A stretch of 5,160 nt of DNA. Origin: Thermoplasmata archaeon (lineage in GTDB: Archaea > Thermoplasmatota > E2 > UBA202 > JdFR-43). The stretch spans positions 1 through 5,160 of the forward strand of contig JAGGSX010000145.1 of NCBI GenBank assembly GCA_021158865.1, given 5' to 3'. The notes beneath the pieces are model-generated. The model was not told where the DNA came from. It did no database searches and worked only from the letters and a program-made list of their open reading frames with translations. Position numbers and translations under genes: made by a program. Position 1 is the first letter of the stretch. Every line of letters begins with the position of its first letter. Below are positions 1 to 5,160 of this stretch, one piece after another.

Positions 1-624
1 ATGGTGACCATACAATACAATACTATAGCACTGATAACGCTGGCAATATTGAAACCACACATAGCTTTGAATTAAAAATAGATACAACACCACCATCTAC
101 AACACATTCATTGTCTCCTTCCTCACCAGATGGCAATAATGGATGGTATGTGAGCAACGTTGTTATAACATTAAATGCAGTAGATTCTGACTCAGGTGTA
201 AATTCAACCTATTATTCAATAGATGGTGGAGCATATATAAAATACACAAATCCATTTACAGTTTCAAATGATGGTGACCATACAATACAATACTATAGCA
301 CTGATAACGCTGGCAATATTGAAACCACACATAGCTTTGAATTAAAAATAGATACAACACCACCATCTACAACACATTCATTGTCTCCTTCCTCACCAGA
401 TGGCAATAATGGATGGTATGTGAGCAACGTTGTTATAACATTAAATGCAGTAGATTCTGACTCAGGTGTAAATTCAACCTATTATTCAATAGATGGTGGA
501 GCATATATAAAATACACAAATCCATTTACAGTTTCAAATGATGGTGACCATACAATACAATACTATAGCACTGATAACGCTGGCAATATTGAAACCACAC
601 ATAGCTTTGAATTAAAAATAGATA
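1..624 (+). repeat. Perfect 270-bp tandem repeat, about 2.3 copies visible
   Basis: Every base from 1 to 354 matches the base 270 positions downstream, so positions 1-624 have an exact 270-bp period with no mismatch. Set on domain boundaries, the units are 1-80 (tail of a copy), 81-350 and 351-620. Identity breaks at 625, in the linker before the first diverged domain. The period is exactly 90 codons, so each unit is one whole Ig-like domain and gain or loss of copies keeps the frame. The left end is outside the window, so the copy number is unknown. Perfect identity, including third codon positions, points to recent duplication or ongoing homogenisation, and it also makes the region liable to assembly collapse. 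Confidence 0.97.
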
Positions 625-1829
625 AAACGCCACCATCAACAGTAATCACAGTTCATCCTCCATCTGTAATAAATTACAATAATGTTACATTTGGATGGAA
701 TGGGAGTGATAATCTGAGCCCAAATCAGAATTTAACTTTTTCATATAAATTGGGAGGATATGATACAAGCTGGTCAGGTTGGTCAGCAATTAAAACAAAA
801 GTGTATCCTAATTTACAGGATGGCAATTATACATTTATGGTAAGAGCAAAAGATTCTGCTGGAAATATTGATCCAACACCGGCAAATTATTCGTTTTCAA
901 TTGATACGTCTCCTCCAACTATCAGCGATGTCAAAGCACAGCCGTCATCTCAGAATATAGGAGGAAATGTTAATATATCATGCAATGTTGAAGATGAGTT
1001 TGGCGTGCAAAATGTTTTCATAAATATAACCTATCCAGATGGAAGTTATGATAATATAAGCATATCCCAAAATAAAACAGATGATATGTATTATTATAAT
1101 AACTCCTATAATATGATGGGTCTATACAATTTCTTTATATACGCCATAGATACAACCAATAATGGAAAAAAGAGCGTTTCAAAACAATTCCAGATAGCTG
1201 ACTTAATGCCACCAAATGTTGAAATTTCATCTCCATCTAAAGGGAGCATAGTGAGGGGGAATGTTAATATAAGATGGAATGCAACAGATAATCATGATAG
1301 TAAGCAAGAAATTAAAGTAACAATAAAGTATAGTATTGATAATGGTTTGACATGGCACAATATTGCTTCAAATATTGGAAATAGTGGTTCATATACATGG
1401 AATACAAGTGAATTCCAAGACAGCCAGAATTATATGATTAAAATTTCTGCTGAAGATACATCAGGTAACACGGGAAGTGATATATCGGATAAATTTACGG
1501 TAGATAATACGCCGCCTTCCTTGGAGATAACAAAACCTTTGGAAGGGCAGATATATATTTTCGATAGGGCAATTTTCCCAACATTTGGGCATAAAGCCAT
1601 TATAATTGGAAAAATAACGATTACAGCAAGTGTATCTGATTCAATATCGGGAGTAGATAAAGTTGAGTTCTACATTGATGGTGTGAAGAAAGCTGAAGAC
1701 AATAAAGCCCCATATTCAATGGAATGGAAAGAATGGGCGGTTGGAAGCTATACAATAAAAGTAAAAGCGTATGACAAAGCAGGGAATGAAATAGAAAAAA
1801 TTGTGGATGCGAGAGCATTTATTCTTTGA
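1..1829 (+). CDS. Extracellular Ig-like/OmpL47-type repeat protein, C-terminal part (5' end outside the window)
   Basis: The reading frame is open from the first complete codon (position 3) to a TGA at 1827-1829, giving 608 residues with no start in view; the gene begins left of the window. A TTG at 111 lies inside a repeat and is not a credible start. Domains, numbered from position 3: residues 1-26 end a repeat; 27-116 and 117-206 are two identical OmpL47-type Ig-like domains with D-T-T-P-P linkers, a GGAYIKYTNPF strand and a terminal YYSTDNAGN motif; 207-300, 301-400, 401-500 and 501-608 are diverged Ig-like/FN3-like beta domains, each opening with a PP motif. The last has the EFYIDG and AYDKAGN strands of archaeal Ig-like domains. 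Fifteen N-X-S/T sequons and only one cysteine fit a glycosylated secreted protein. No C-terminal membrane anchor is visible, as the protein ends directly after the last domain. A surface, adhesion or cell-envelope role is inferred; ligand and signal peptide are unseen. Its end overlaps the convergent rpl11 by 11 bp. Confidence 0.9.
   Translation, partial: GDHTIQYYSTDNAGNIETTHSFELKIDTTPPSTTHSLSPSSPDGNNGWYVSNVVITLNAVDSDSGVNSTYYSIDGGAYIKYTNPFTVSNDGDHTIQYYSTDNAGNIETTHSFELKIDTTPPSTTHSLSPSSPDGNNGWYVSNVVITLNAVDSDSGVNSTYYSIDGGAYIKYTNPFTVSNDGDHTIQYYSTDNAGNIETTHSFELKIDKTPPSTVITVHPPSVINYNNVTFGWNGSDNLSPNQNLTFSYKLGGYDTSWSGWSAIKTKVYPNLQDGNYTFMVRAKDSAGNIDPTPANYSFSIDTSPPTISDVKAQPSSQNIGGNVNISCNVEDEFGVQNVFINITYPDGSYDNISISQNKTDDMYYYNNSYNMMGLYNFFIYAIDTTNNGKKSVSKQFQIADLMPPNVEISSPSKGSIVRGNVNIRWNATDNHDSKQEIKVTIKYSIDNGLTWHNIASNIGNSGSYTWNTSEFQDSQNYMIKISAEDTSGNTGSDISDKFTVDNTPPSLEITKPLEGQIYIFDRAIFPTFGHKAIIIGKITITASVSDSISGVDKVEFYIDGVKKAEDNKAPYSMEWKEWAVGSYTIKVKAYDKAGNEIEKIVDARAFIL
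1795..1802 (-). terminator. Candidate oligo-T terminator of the rpl11 transcript
   Basis: On the minus strand AATTTTTT begins about 17 nt after the rpl11 stop, inside the coding region of the convergent Ig-like protein gene. Archaeal RNA polymerase can stop at oligo-T on the coding strand without a hairpin. No intergenic space exists for a separate terminator. The tract also encodes lysine on the other strand, so it may not have been selected as a terminator. Confidence 0.3.
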
Positions 1830-2283
1830 TATCGATTTCTCCTTCGTCTATCTTTTTGATTATATCTTTTCCTTTCATATTTTCTACACTTACACCCATT
1901 GAAACGCATGTTCCTATTATCTCTTTTGCTCTCGCCTTCAAACTGTTACCAAGCAAGTCATTTTTCTTCATTTTTGCTATTTCTATAACATCTTTAATGC
2001 TTATGTTTCCTACAGGATTGCCATCTCCAGTTCCTTTTTCAATTCCAGCTCTTTTCATTATCAGGGCTGATGCTGGTGGTGTGCCTACTTTAAGCTCATA
2101 TTTTTTTGTTGCAGGGTCAGCTATTATTTTCACAGGCACTTTCATTCCCTGAAAATCTTTTGTAACTTCATTTATTTTCTTCACAACTTCTCCAACATTC
2201 AAACCCAATGGACCAAGAGCAGGCCCAATAGGCGGTCCCGCCGATGCCTTTCCTCCTTCAACCAGAACTTCAACTTCTTCCAT
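1819..2283 (-). CDS. rpl11: Large-subunit ribosomal protein L11 (uL11)
   Basis: This is the 154-residue uL11 protein, which with 23S rRNA forms the L11 stalk base where elongation factors act. Residues 1-68 form the N-terminal domain, with the conserved GPPIGPALGPLGLN stretch at 16-29. The linker TPPASALI (68-75) leads to the rRNA-binding C-terminal domain (about 76-140), which has the GTCVSMGVSVE motif at 124-134. The short acidic/basic tail ending DIKE is usual for archaeal forms. The ATG is well supported: a strong GGAGG Shine-Dalgarno lies 6 nt upstream, inside the end of spt5, whose stop is 1 bp away, so translation is probably coupled. It is the last gene of the run visible here; L1, L10 and L12 do not follow. 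Its stop codon lies within the final codons of the convergent Ig-like protein gene. Confidence 0.97.
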   Translation of the reverse strand: MEEVEVLVEGGKASAGPPIGPALGPLGLNVGEVVKKINEVTKDFQGMKVPVKIIADPATKKYELKVGTPPASALIMKRAGIEKGTGDGNPVGNISIKDVIEIAKMKKNDLLGNSLKARAKEIIGTCVSMGVSVENMKGKDIIKKIDEGEIDIKE

Positions 2284-2284
2284 T

Positions 2285-2734
2285 TTATCCCTCCTTTTTC
2301 TTTAATATTCTTACTTGCTCTCCTCTAACAGTTATTGGAATGGGAACCATTGCATCCAAAAGCTCAACGGTTATTTCTTCTTTTGTATCATCAATTCTCG
2401 TAACCTTTGCTTTTTCTCCTTTAAATGGTCCACTTACAAGCTCAACAATCATTCCTTCCTCAATATTAGCTACACTTGAAGGTGGGAAAAGAAAATGTTC
2501 TATTTCTTCAATTTTGATGTCTTTATCAAGAACATCTCTTGCATATCTCATATGCCTTATGAGTTTTTTTATGACATCTATGTCACTTCCTTCTACAAAA
2601 ATATATCCACGCAATTCTTTTGGAGCCAGAATTGAAACTATTTTATCTGTTCTTTTAGCAGCTTTTTCAAACATATTTGCAACATTTTCTTCCTGCCCTA
2701 CTTGTGTTTTGACAACAAAAATTTTTGTTTCCAT
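2285..2734 (-). CDS. spt5: Transcription elongation factor Spt5 (archaeal NusG homologue)
   Basis: Spt5 binds the clamp of RNA polymerase, with Spt4 (not in this window), and keeps elongation processive. The 149-residue protein has an NGN domain (about 1-85: strand METKIFVVKT, helix QEENVANMFEKAAK, then APKELRGYIFVEG) and one KOW domain (about 92-145: EEGMIVELVSGPFKGEKAKV and the QVRIL end). This is the normal archaeal two-domain size. I chose the ATG at 2734: it shares one base with the secE TGA, and a GGG of an AGGGAT element lies 5 nt upstream. The adjacent ATG at 2737 would overlap secE by 4 bp and leave only 2 nt to that element. An ATG at 2761 adds nine non-conserved residues, has no ribosome-binding site and overlaps secE by 28 bp, so I reject it. 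The neighbours secE and rpl11 are the family's classic ones. Confidence 0.95.
   Translation of the reverse strand: METKIFVVKTQVGQEENVANMFEKAAKRTDKIVSILAPKELRGYIFVEGSDIDVIKKLIRHMRYARDVLDKDIKIEEIEHFLFPPSSVANIEEGMIVELVSGPFKGEKAKVTRIDDTKEEITVELLDAMVPIPITVRGEQVRILKKKEG
2287..2294 (-). promoter_or_regulatory. Strong ribosome binding site of rpl11
   Basis: The minus strand reads GGAGGGAT, with GGAGG ending 6 nt before the rpl11 ATG. It is the best Shine-Dalgarno in the window. It lies inside the last codons of spt5 (K-E-G-stop), so ribosomes finishing spt5 pass directly over it. Confidence 0.8.
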
Positions 2735-2979
2735 CATATCCCTAACTGACTGGCAATCCATGGAGCTACTTCAGTTGCAAGGAGAAAAATAACAAAGCCT
2801 ATAAGTCCTATTATTGATATGCCGACAGCACATATTTCAGATGTTCTTATATATTCAGCAGGCTCTGGATTGCGAGCCATTTTGAAAACTCTGCCATATT
2901 TTCCTTTTCCGAATCTCTCCACTTTTTTTTCCAGAGCAGTCTGAAATTCCCATGCCTTATCTATTATTCCTTTCTTCAT
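2734..2979 (-). CDS. secE: Preprotein translocase subunit SecE (Sec61 gamma-like)
   Basis: SecE is the small clamp subunit of the SecYE(beta) protein-conducting channel in the cytoplasmic membrane. This 81-residue protein has a charged, probably helical N-terminal part (1-28), the amphipathic segment typical of SecE (RVFKMARNPEPAEYIRTSE, 30-48) and one hydrophobic membrane span at about 50-67. A short tail with VAPWIASQLGI follows. Many archaeal SecE proteins are nearer 60 residues, so the first 20 or so look like an extension. The ATG lies 2 bp after the ftsZ stop and has no recognisable Shine-Dalgarno (upstream bases ATAAGATAAAA), which suggests translation by reinitiation after ftsZ. Position between ftsZ and spt5 supports the call as strongly as the sequence does. 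Confidence 0.92.
   Translation of the reverse strand: MKKGIIDKAWEFQTALEKKVERFGKGKYGRVFKMARNPEPAEYIRTSEICAVGISIIGLIGFVIFLLATEVAPWIASQLGI
2738..2743 (-). promoter_or_regulatory. Ribosome binding site deciding the spt5 start
   Basis: The minus strand reads AGGGAT inside the last secE codons. Its GGG ends 5 nt before the ATG at 2734 but only 2 nt before the ATG at 2737, which favours the second of the two adjacent ATG codons. It is a weaker match than the rpl11 site. Confidence 0.5.
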
Positions 2980-2981
2980 TT

Positions 2982-4094
2982 TTATCTTATAACATCAATT
3001 CCATACTGTTTTCCTTCTTCAACTTCTGTTGATGGCCCCAAAATTTGCTTTGATTTCACACCTGTTAGAACAACCATAACTTTTATTATTCCCTTTAAAT
3101 TTTTGTCTATGCCAGCTCCCCATATTATGGTTGCATCAGGATTTATTCTTGAATAAACTTCTTCTACCACGCCTTCTGCTTCTTTAATTGTCATATCCTC
3201 CCCACCAATAACATTTACTAAAGCACCTGAAGCATCGCTAACATCAACATCAAGCAATGGAGATGACAAAGCTTCATTTACAGCTTCTGCAGCTCTATTA
3301 TCGCTGTCCGATTCTCCCATTCCTATCATGGCGACGCCTCCCTGCCTCATTATTGTTTTCAAATCTGCGAAGTCCAAATTTATCAATCCAGGTTTGGTTA
3401 TCATTTCTGTGATGCCTTTTATGCTACGCATTAATATCTCATCGGCAACTTTAAAGGCTTTATTTATTGGCATTCTTGGAACCAGCTCGAGCAATTTATC
3501 ATTTGGGATTACAATAACGGTATCAGTAACTCCTTTCAATCTTGCCAATCCCATTTCAGCATTCTCTTTTCTAACACGTCCTTCGACACTGAATGGAAGC
3601 GTAACTATTGCAAGCGTTAATGCTCCCGCTTCTTTTGATAATTTTGCTATAACAGGGGCGGAGCCTGTGCCTGTGCCTCCTCCAAGGCCACACGTTATGA
3701 AAACAATATCGGAGCCTTCTACAATTTTTTTGAGCTCATTCTCACTCTCTAAAGCTGCCTCCCTACCTTTTTCTGGGAGCGAGCCGGCGCCCAATCCCTT
3801 GGTAACATGCTTGCCTATCAGGACTTTATGGGGCACTCTTGCATGTAATAAATGCTGAGCATCTGTATTTACAGCTATCAACTCAGCGCCATAAATCTTT
3901 GCTTCAAAACATCTTTCTATTGTATTTGTTCCAGCGCCTCCACCACCAATGACCTTTATTTTTGGTTTTAGACCAATCAAAACTTCTTCAAGCTCTTTAT
4001 TTTTTTCCTGAAGCAATTTCTCTTCTTCCTCTGTAAGCGTAATATTGTTTTCATTCTCAGCTCTCTTAAAAGCTTCTTCGACTATTTTCCTCAT
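2982..4094 (-). CDS. ftsZ: Cell division GTPase FtsZ (probably FtsZ1 type)
   Basis: FtsZ is a tubulin-like GTPase that polymerises into the division ring at mid-cell. This 370-residue protein is complete. A charged, helical N-terminal arm (1-44) is followed by the nucleotide-binding loop GGGGAGTN (50-57), the tubulin signature GGGTGTG (138-144) and the T7 synergy loop NLDFAD (239-244), whose aspartates act on GTP bound by the next subunit. The C-terminal domain runs to about 346. The tail is short and ends YGIDVIR, possibly the terminal docking peptide. All key GTPase residues are present. The start is supported by GGTGAT just upstream (4098-4103) and a normal N-terminal arm. Linkage to secE-spt5-rpl11 matches the M. 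jannaschii ftsZ1 locus, hence the FtsZ1 guess; a tree would be needed to separate it from FtsZ2. Confidence 0.97.
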   Translation of the reverse strand: MRKIVEEAFKRAENENNITLTEEEEKLLQEKNKELEEVLIGLKPKIKVIGGGGAGTNTIERCFEAKIYGAELIAVNTDAQHLLHARVPHKVLIGKHVTKGLGAGSLPEKGREAALESENELKKIVEGSDIVFITCGLGGGTGTGSAPVIAKLSKEAGALTLAIVTLPFSVEGRVRKENAEMGLARLKGVTDTVIVIPNDKLLELVPRMPINKAFKVADEILMRSIKGITEMITKPGLINLDFADLKTIMRQGGVAMIGMGESDSDNRAAEAVNEALSSPLLDVDVSDASGALVNVIGGEDMTIKEAEGVVEEVYSRINPDATIIWGAGIDKNLKGIIKVMVVLTGVKSKQILGPSTEVEEGKQYGIDVIR

Positions 4095-4097
4095 ATA

Positions 4098-4103
4098 ATC
4101 ACC
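4098..4103 (-). promoter_or_regulatory. Ribosome binding site of ftsZ
   Basis: On the minus strand GGTGAT lies 3 nt before the ftsZ ATG. It pairs with the archaeal 16S rRNA 3' end (AUCACCUCC). It fixes the 4094 start. It overlaps the right part of the ACCTTT/AAAGGT inverted repeat, so base pairing there would hide it. Confidence 0.7.
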
Positions 4104-4113
4104 TTTAAAAGGT
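4101..4113. repeat. 13-bp inverted repeat ACCTTT-A-AAAGGT before ftsZ
   Basis: Two perfect 6-bp arms flank a single central base. As DNA it could be a dimeric-regulator site. The one-base loop is too short for a stable RNA hairpin without opening inner pairs. It touches the ftsZ Shine-Dalgarno and the expected transcription start of the candidate TATA box. A chance origin is quite possible in AT-rich sequence. Confidence 0.4.
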
Positions 4114-4162
4114 AAAACAAAAAGAATTATTAAAAAGTTTTGATATTACATGACTTTTGTTA

Positions 4163-4705
4163 TTATAAATACAATATATCTATTTCTTCTGCTGCTTTCC
4201 TCTCCACCAGTATCTTTGCAACTTCTACTGGCAATGAGAGGACATCTTCCTTTTTCAATATATATTTTTTCATGTCACTGCCAACAAATTGTGGCACATC
4301 TTTTAATATTCTCAATACTGCAAATTCCTTCTTTCTAACTTCAAATATTTTTTTTCTATTTTCTTTCAATATTTTTAGCAATTCATTATAAAAATCTTTC
4401 TCCTCTTTTGTTAGATTTTCTGGAGGTTTTTCTTCTGTTCTTGCAGATATTAGGGCTGCCAGAACTATTTTTTTCTCTCTCCTTTCAAAAATATTTTTCA
4501 ATATTCTTTTCGTATTTCTCAACTCGTCTGATACAAGCGTTATTTTACGCGACGATGGATTTTTTATTCTCTCATTTTCAATTTTTTCTTCCATTTTTTT
4601 AATGTAACCTATTGCTTCTTGATAAAAATTTATTCCAATATCTGTTAAAGAAGAAGCCATTTTTTCATTCTGTTCTATGTTGCGAAGTTTTGAATAACTC
4701 AGCAT
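4163..4705 (-). CDS. gins51: GINS complex subunit, Gins51 (Gins15) type
   Basis: GINS binds the MCM helicase and the GAN/RecJ-like partner to form the archaeal CMG-like replicative helicase. The 180-residue protein has the order A domain then B domain that marks the Gins51/Sld5-Psf1 class. The N terminus has the pattern LSYSKLRNIEQNEK followed by FYQEAIGYIKKMEE (27-40), then a long helical stretch with the RNTKRILKNIFERREKKIV motif (63-81). A lysine-rich linker leads to the small beta B domain (about 138-177: VPQFVG, YILKKEDVLSLP, AEEIDIL). Identification rests on this layout and motifs rather than an alignment, so confidence is a little below that of its neighbours. The ATG at 4705 keeps the conserved N-terminal helix; the next Met (residue 16) would cut it. 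No Shine-Dalgarno is present, which fits a leaderless mRNA. It is the first gene of the minus-strand run. Confidence 0.85.
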   Translation of the reverse strand: MLSYSKLRNIEQNEKMASSLTDIGINFYQEAIGYIKKMEEKIENERIKNPSSRKITLVSDELRNTKRILKNIFERREKKIVLAALISARTEEKPPENLTKEEKDFYNELLKILKENRKKIFEVRKKEFAVLRILKDVPQFVGSDMKKYILKKEDVLSLPVEVAKILVERKAAEEIDILYL

Positions 4706-4750
4706 ATATAATACATGAAATACTTAAATATTAATTTTACATTTATCAAT
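4706..4750. promoter_or_regulatory. Compact divergent promoter region shared by gins51 and the secreted-protein gene
   Basis: Only 45 bp separate two divergent ATG codons, and neither has a Shine-Dalgarno. The near-palindrome TTAAATATTAA (4724-4734) is centred 22 bp before the plus-strand ATG and 24 bp before the minus-strand ATG, about the TATA-to-start distance of archaeal promoters. Purine-rich BRE-like bases flank it on both sides: TGAAA (4716-4720) for the plus strand and GTAAAA (4740-4735) for the minus strand. The simplest reading is one TATA element used in both directions, giving leaderless transcripts. A second plus-strand TATA candidate is ATATATAATA (4704-4713), which would give a leader of about 18 nt. 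Confidence 0.55.
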
Positions 4751-5160
4751 ATGCTAAAGAAAATTGTCACATTGGCAATAGTTATTCTATTTTTGATGCC
4801 ATTAGGAATAGCACAAATGAAAGAATTGCCTTCTGGGTATAAAGGCGTGTCGTGGGCAAAAGTTGTTCCTATAAAAAAAGCATGTTTTGTAAAATTTGAT
4901 GACAGCAGCTTAGTTGATGATTTTGCATATATGTCAGCAATACCAGCAAGTGTTTTTTATGATAATGAGACGGGAAGGATGTATTCCTATCCATTGCTTT
5001 TTTATAATGATTATACAAAAGGAAATGATAGCAAGCTTTCATTAAATGATAGGCAAGGATTAGATTATTTTATGGAAGACTGGCTTTCGTTTAATAAAAA
5101 ATTGAAGCAAATAGAATACATAAATGTTGATGGAAAACCATGGAAAGCTGACAATTATAC
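4751..5160 (+). CDS. Secreted protein of unknown function, N-terminal part (3' end outside the window)
   Basis: From the ATG at 4751 the frame stays open to the window edge: 136 full codons plus two bases. The start is a textbook Sec signal peptide: basic n-region MLKK, hydrophobic core IVTLAIVILFLMPLGIA (5-21), probable cleavage near A21-Q22. No lipobox cysteine follows, so a lipoprotein is unlikely. The mature part begins SGYKGVSWAKVVPIKKACF and is rich in aromatic and acidic residues (YPLLFYNDY, LDYFMEDW), with two N-X-S/T sequons (NDS, NET) and a further one at the cut end (NYT). This looks like a globular extracellular domain, not an Ig-like repeat. I do not recognise the family with certainty; large secreted Thermoplasmatota proteins are a possible home but that is unverified. 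There is no Shine-Dalgarno; the start is supported by the signal peptide and the TATA-like element about 22 bp upstream. Confidence 0.85.
   Translation, partial: MLKKIVTLAIVILFLMPLGIAQMKELPSGYKGVSWAKVVPIKKACFVKFDDSSLVDDFAYMSAIPASVFYDNETGRMYSYPLLFYNDYTKGNDSKLSLNDRQGLDYFMEDWLSFNKKLKQIEYINVDGKPWKADNY

Larger units (their letters stand above)
4095..4162 (-). promoter_or_regulatory. gins51-ftsZ intergenic region with candidate TATA box and oligo-T tracts
   Basis: These 68 bases (67 clear of the adjacent codon boundary depending on counting) form the only sizeable gap in the minus-strand run. Read on the minus strand it holds TTTTTAATAA (4136-4127), which could be a TATA box giving a start near 4107 and a leader of about a dozen bases. 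It also has T5, T5 and T4 tracts (4136-4132, 4123-4119, 4117-4114), which could instead end the gins51 transcript. A 13-bp near-palindrome lies at 4101-4113. So ftsZ may have its own promoter, or may be read through from gins51. AT-richness makes both signals weak. Confidence 0.35.

Noticed and set aside
1..624. CRISPR array or non-coding satellite
   Set aside because: The units are contiguous with no spacers, the period is 90 codons, and the frame is open through all copies as Ig-like domains.
1621..1818. Minus-strand open frame within the Ig-like protein gene
   Set aside because: It is antisense to the conserved last Ig-like domain, has low-complexity Leu/His/Ser content and no start signal.
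111..1829. A complete gene starting at the TTG at position 111
   Set aside because: The same frame is open to the window edge and the upstream codons encode the preceding repeat copy. The TTG recurs 270 bp later as an internal leucine. The gene is 5'-truncated by the window.
2285..2734. Bacterial nusG-rplK operon
   Set aside because: The KOW protein is archaeal-sized, L11 is the 154-residue archaeal form, and FtsZ, SecE and GINS neighbours are archaeal in type and order.
2285..2761. Longer spt5 from the ATG at 2761
   Set aside because: It adds MDCQSVRDM, which is not part of the NGN fold, has no ribosome site and overlaps secE by 28 bp. The ATG at 2734 gives the usual length.
2244..2792. 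Plus-strand open frame opposite spt5
   Set aside because: Its composition is that of a complement of lysine/glutamate-rich coding DNA, and the opposite strand encodes a clear Spt5. The same applies to plus-strand frames at 1826-2152, 3328-3858, 4140-4391 and 4408-4602.
1..5160. A new defence, mobile or biosynthetic system
   Set aside because: I looked for nucleases, toxin-antitoxin pairs, integrases, reverse transcriptases, structured RNA and terminal repeats and saw none. All minus-strand genes are core functions.

Overview
The window comes from an archaeal chromosome that is visibly AT-rich. The minus strand carries an archaeal-type set of information-processing genes: a Gins51-type GINS subunit, FtsZ, a short single-span SecE, a two-domain Spt5 (NGN plus one KOW) and ribosomal protein L11. 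The order ftsZ-secE-spt5-rpl11 is the one known from euryarchaea such as Methanocaldococcus jannaschii. Low GC, extracellular Ig-like/OmpL47-type repeats and start codons that look leaderless would fit a Thermoplasmatota-like euryarchaeon. That placement is an inference; 'Archaea, Euryarchaeota-like' is the firm part.

Layout. Positions 1-1829 (+) hold the C-terminal 608 residues of a large extracellular Ig-like repeat protein whose start lies to the left of the window. It opens in a perfect 270-bp tandem repeat (one 90-residue domain per unit, about 2.3 units visible), followed by four diverged Ig-like domains. Positions 4705 down to 1819 (-) are a compact gene run: gins51, a 67-bp gap, ftsZ, 2 bp, secE, a 1-bp overlap, spt5, 1 bp, rpl11. 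rpl11 meets the Ig-like protein gene tail to tail and the two overlap by 11 bp. At the other end, a 45-bp divergent intergenic region (4706-4750) separates gins51 from a plus-strand gene at 4751 that runs off the window. That gene encodes a secreted protein of unknown function with a clear signal peptide.

How the genes fit together. The minus-strand cluster joins replication (GINS, partner of the MCM helicase), division (FtsZ), protein export (SecE of the SecYE translocon), transcription elongation (Spt5) and translation (L11). This is a housekeeping, growth-linked set. The flanking plus-strand genes are both cell-surface or secreted products.

The most notable signals are the nucleotide-perfect domain duplication at the left edge and a single near-palindromic TATA-like element placed about 22-24 bp from both divergent start codons. 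I see no RNA genes, CRISPR arrays, insertion sequences, defence genes or novel multi-gene system. Apart from the two surface-protein genes this is an ordinary core region.
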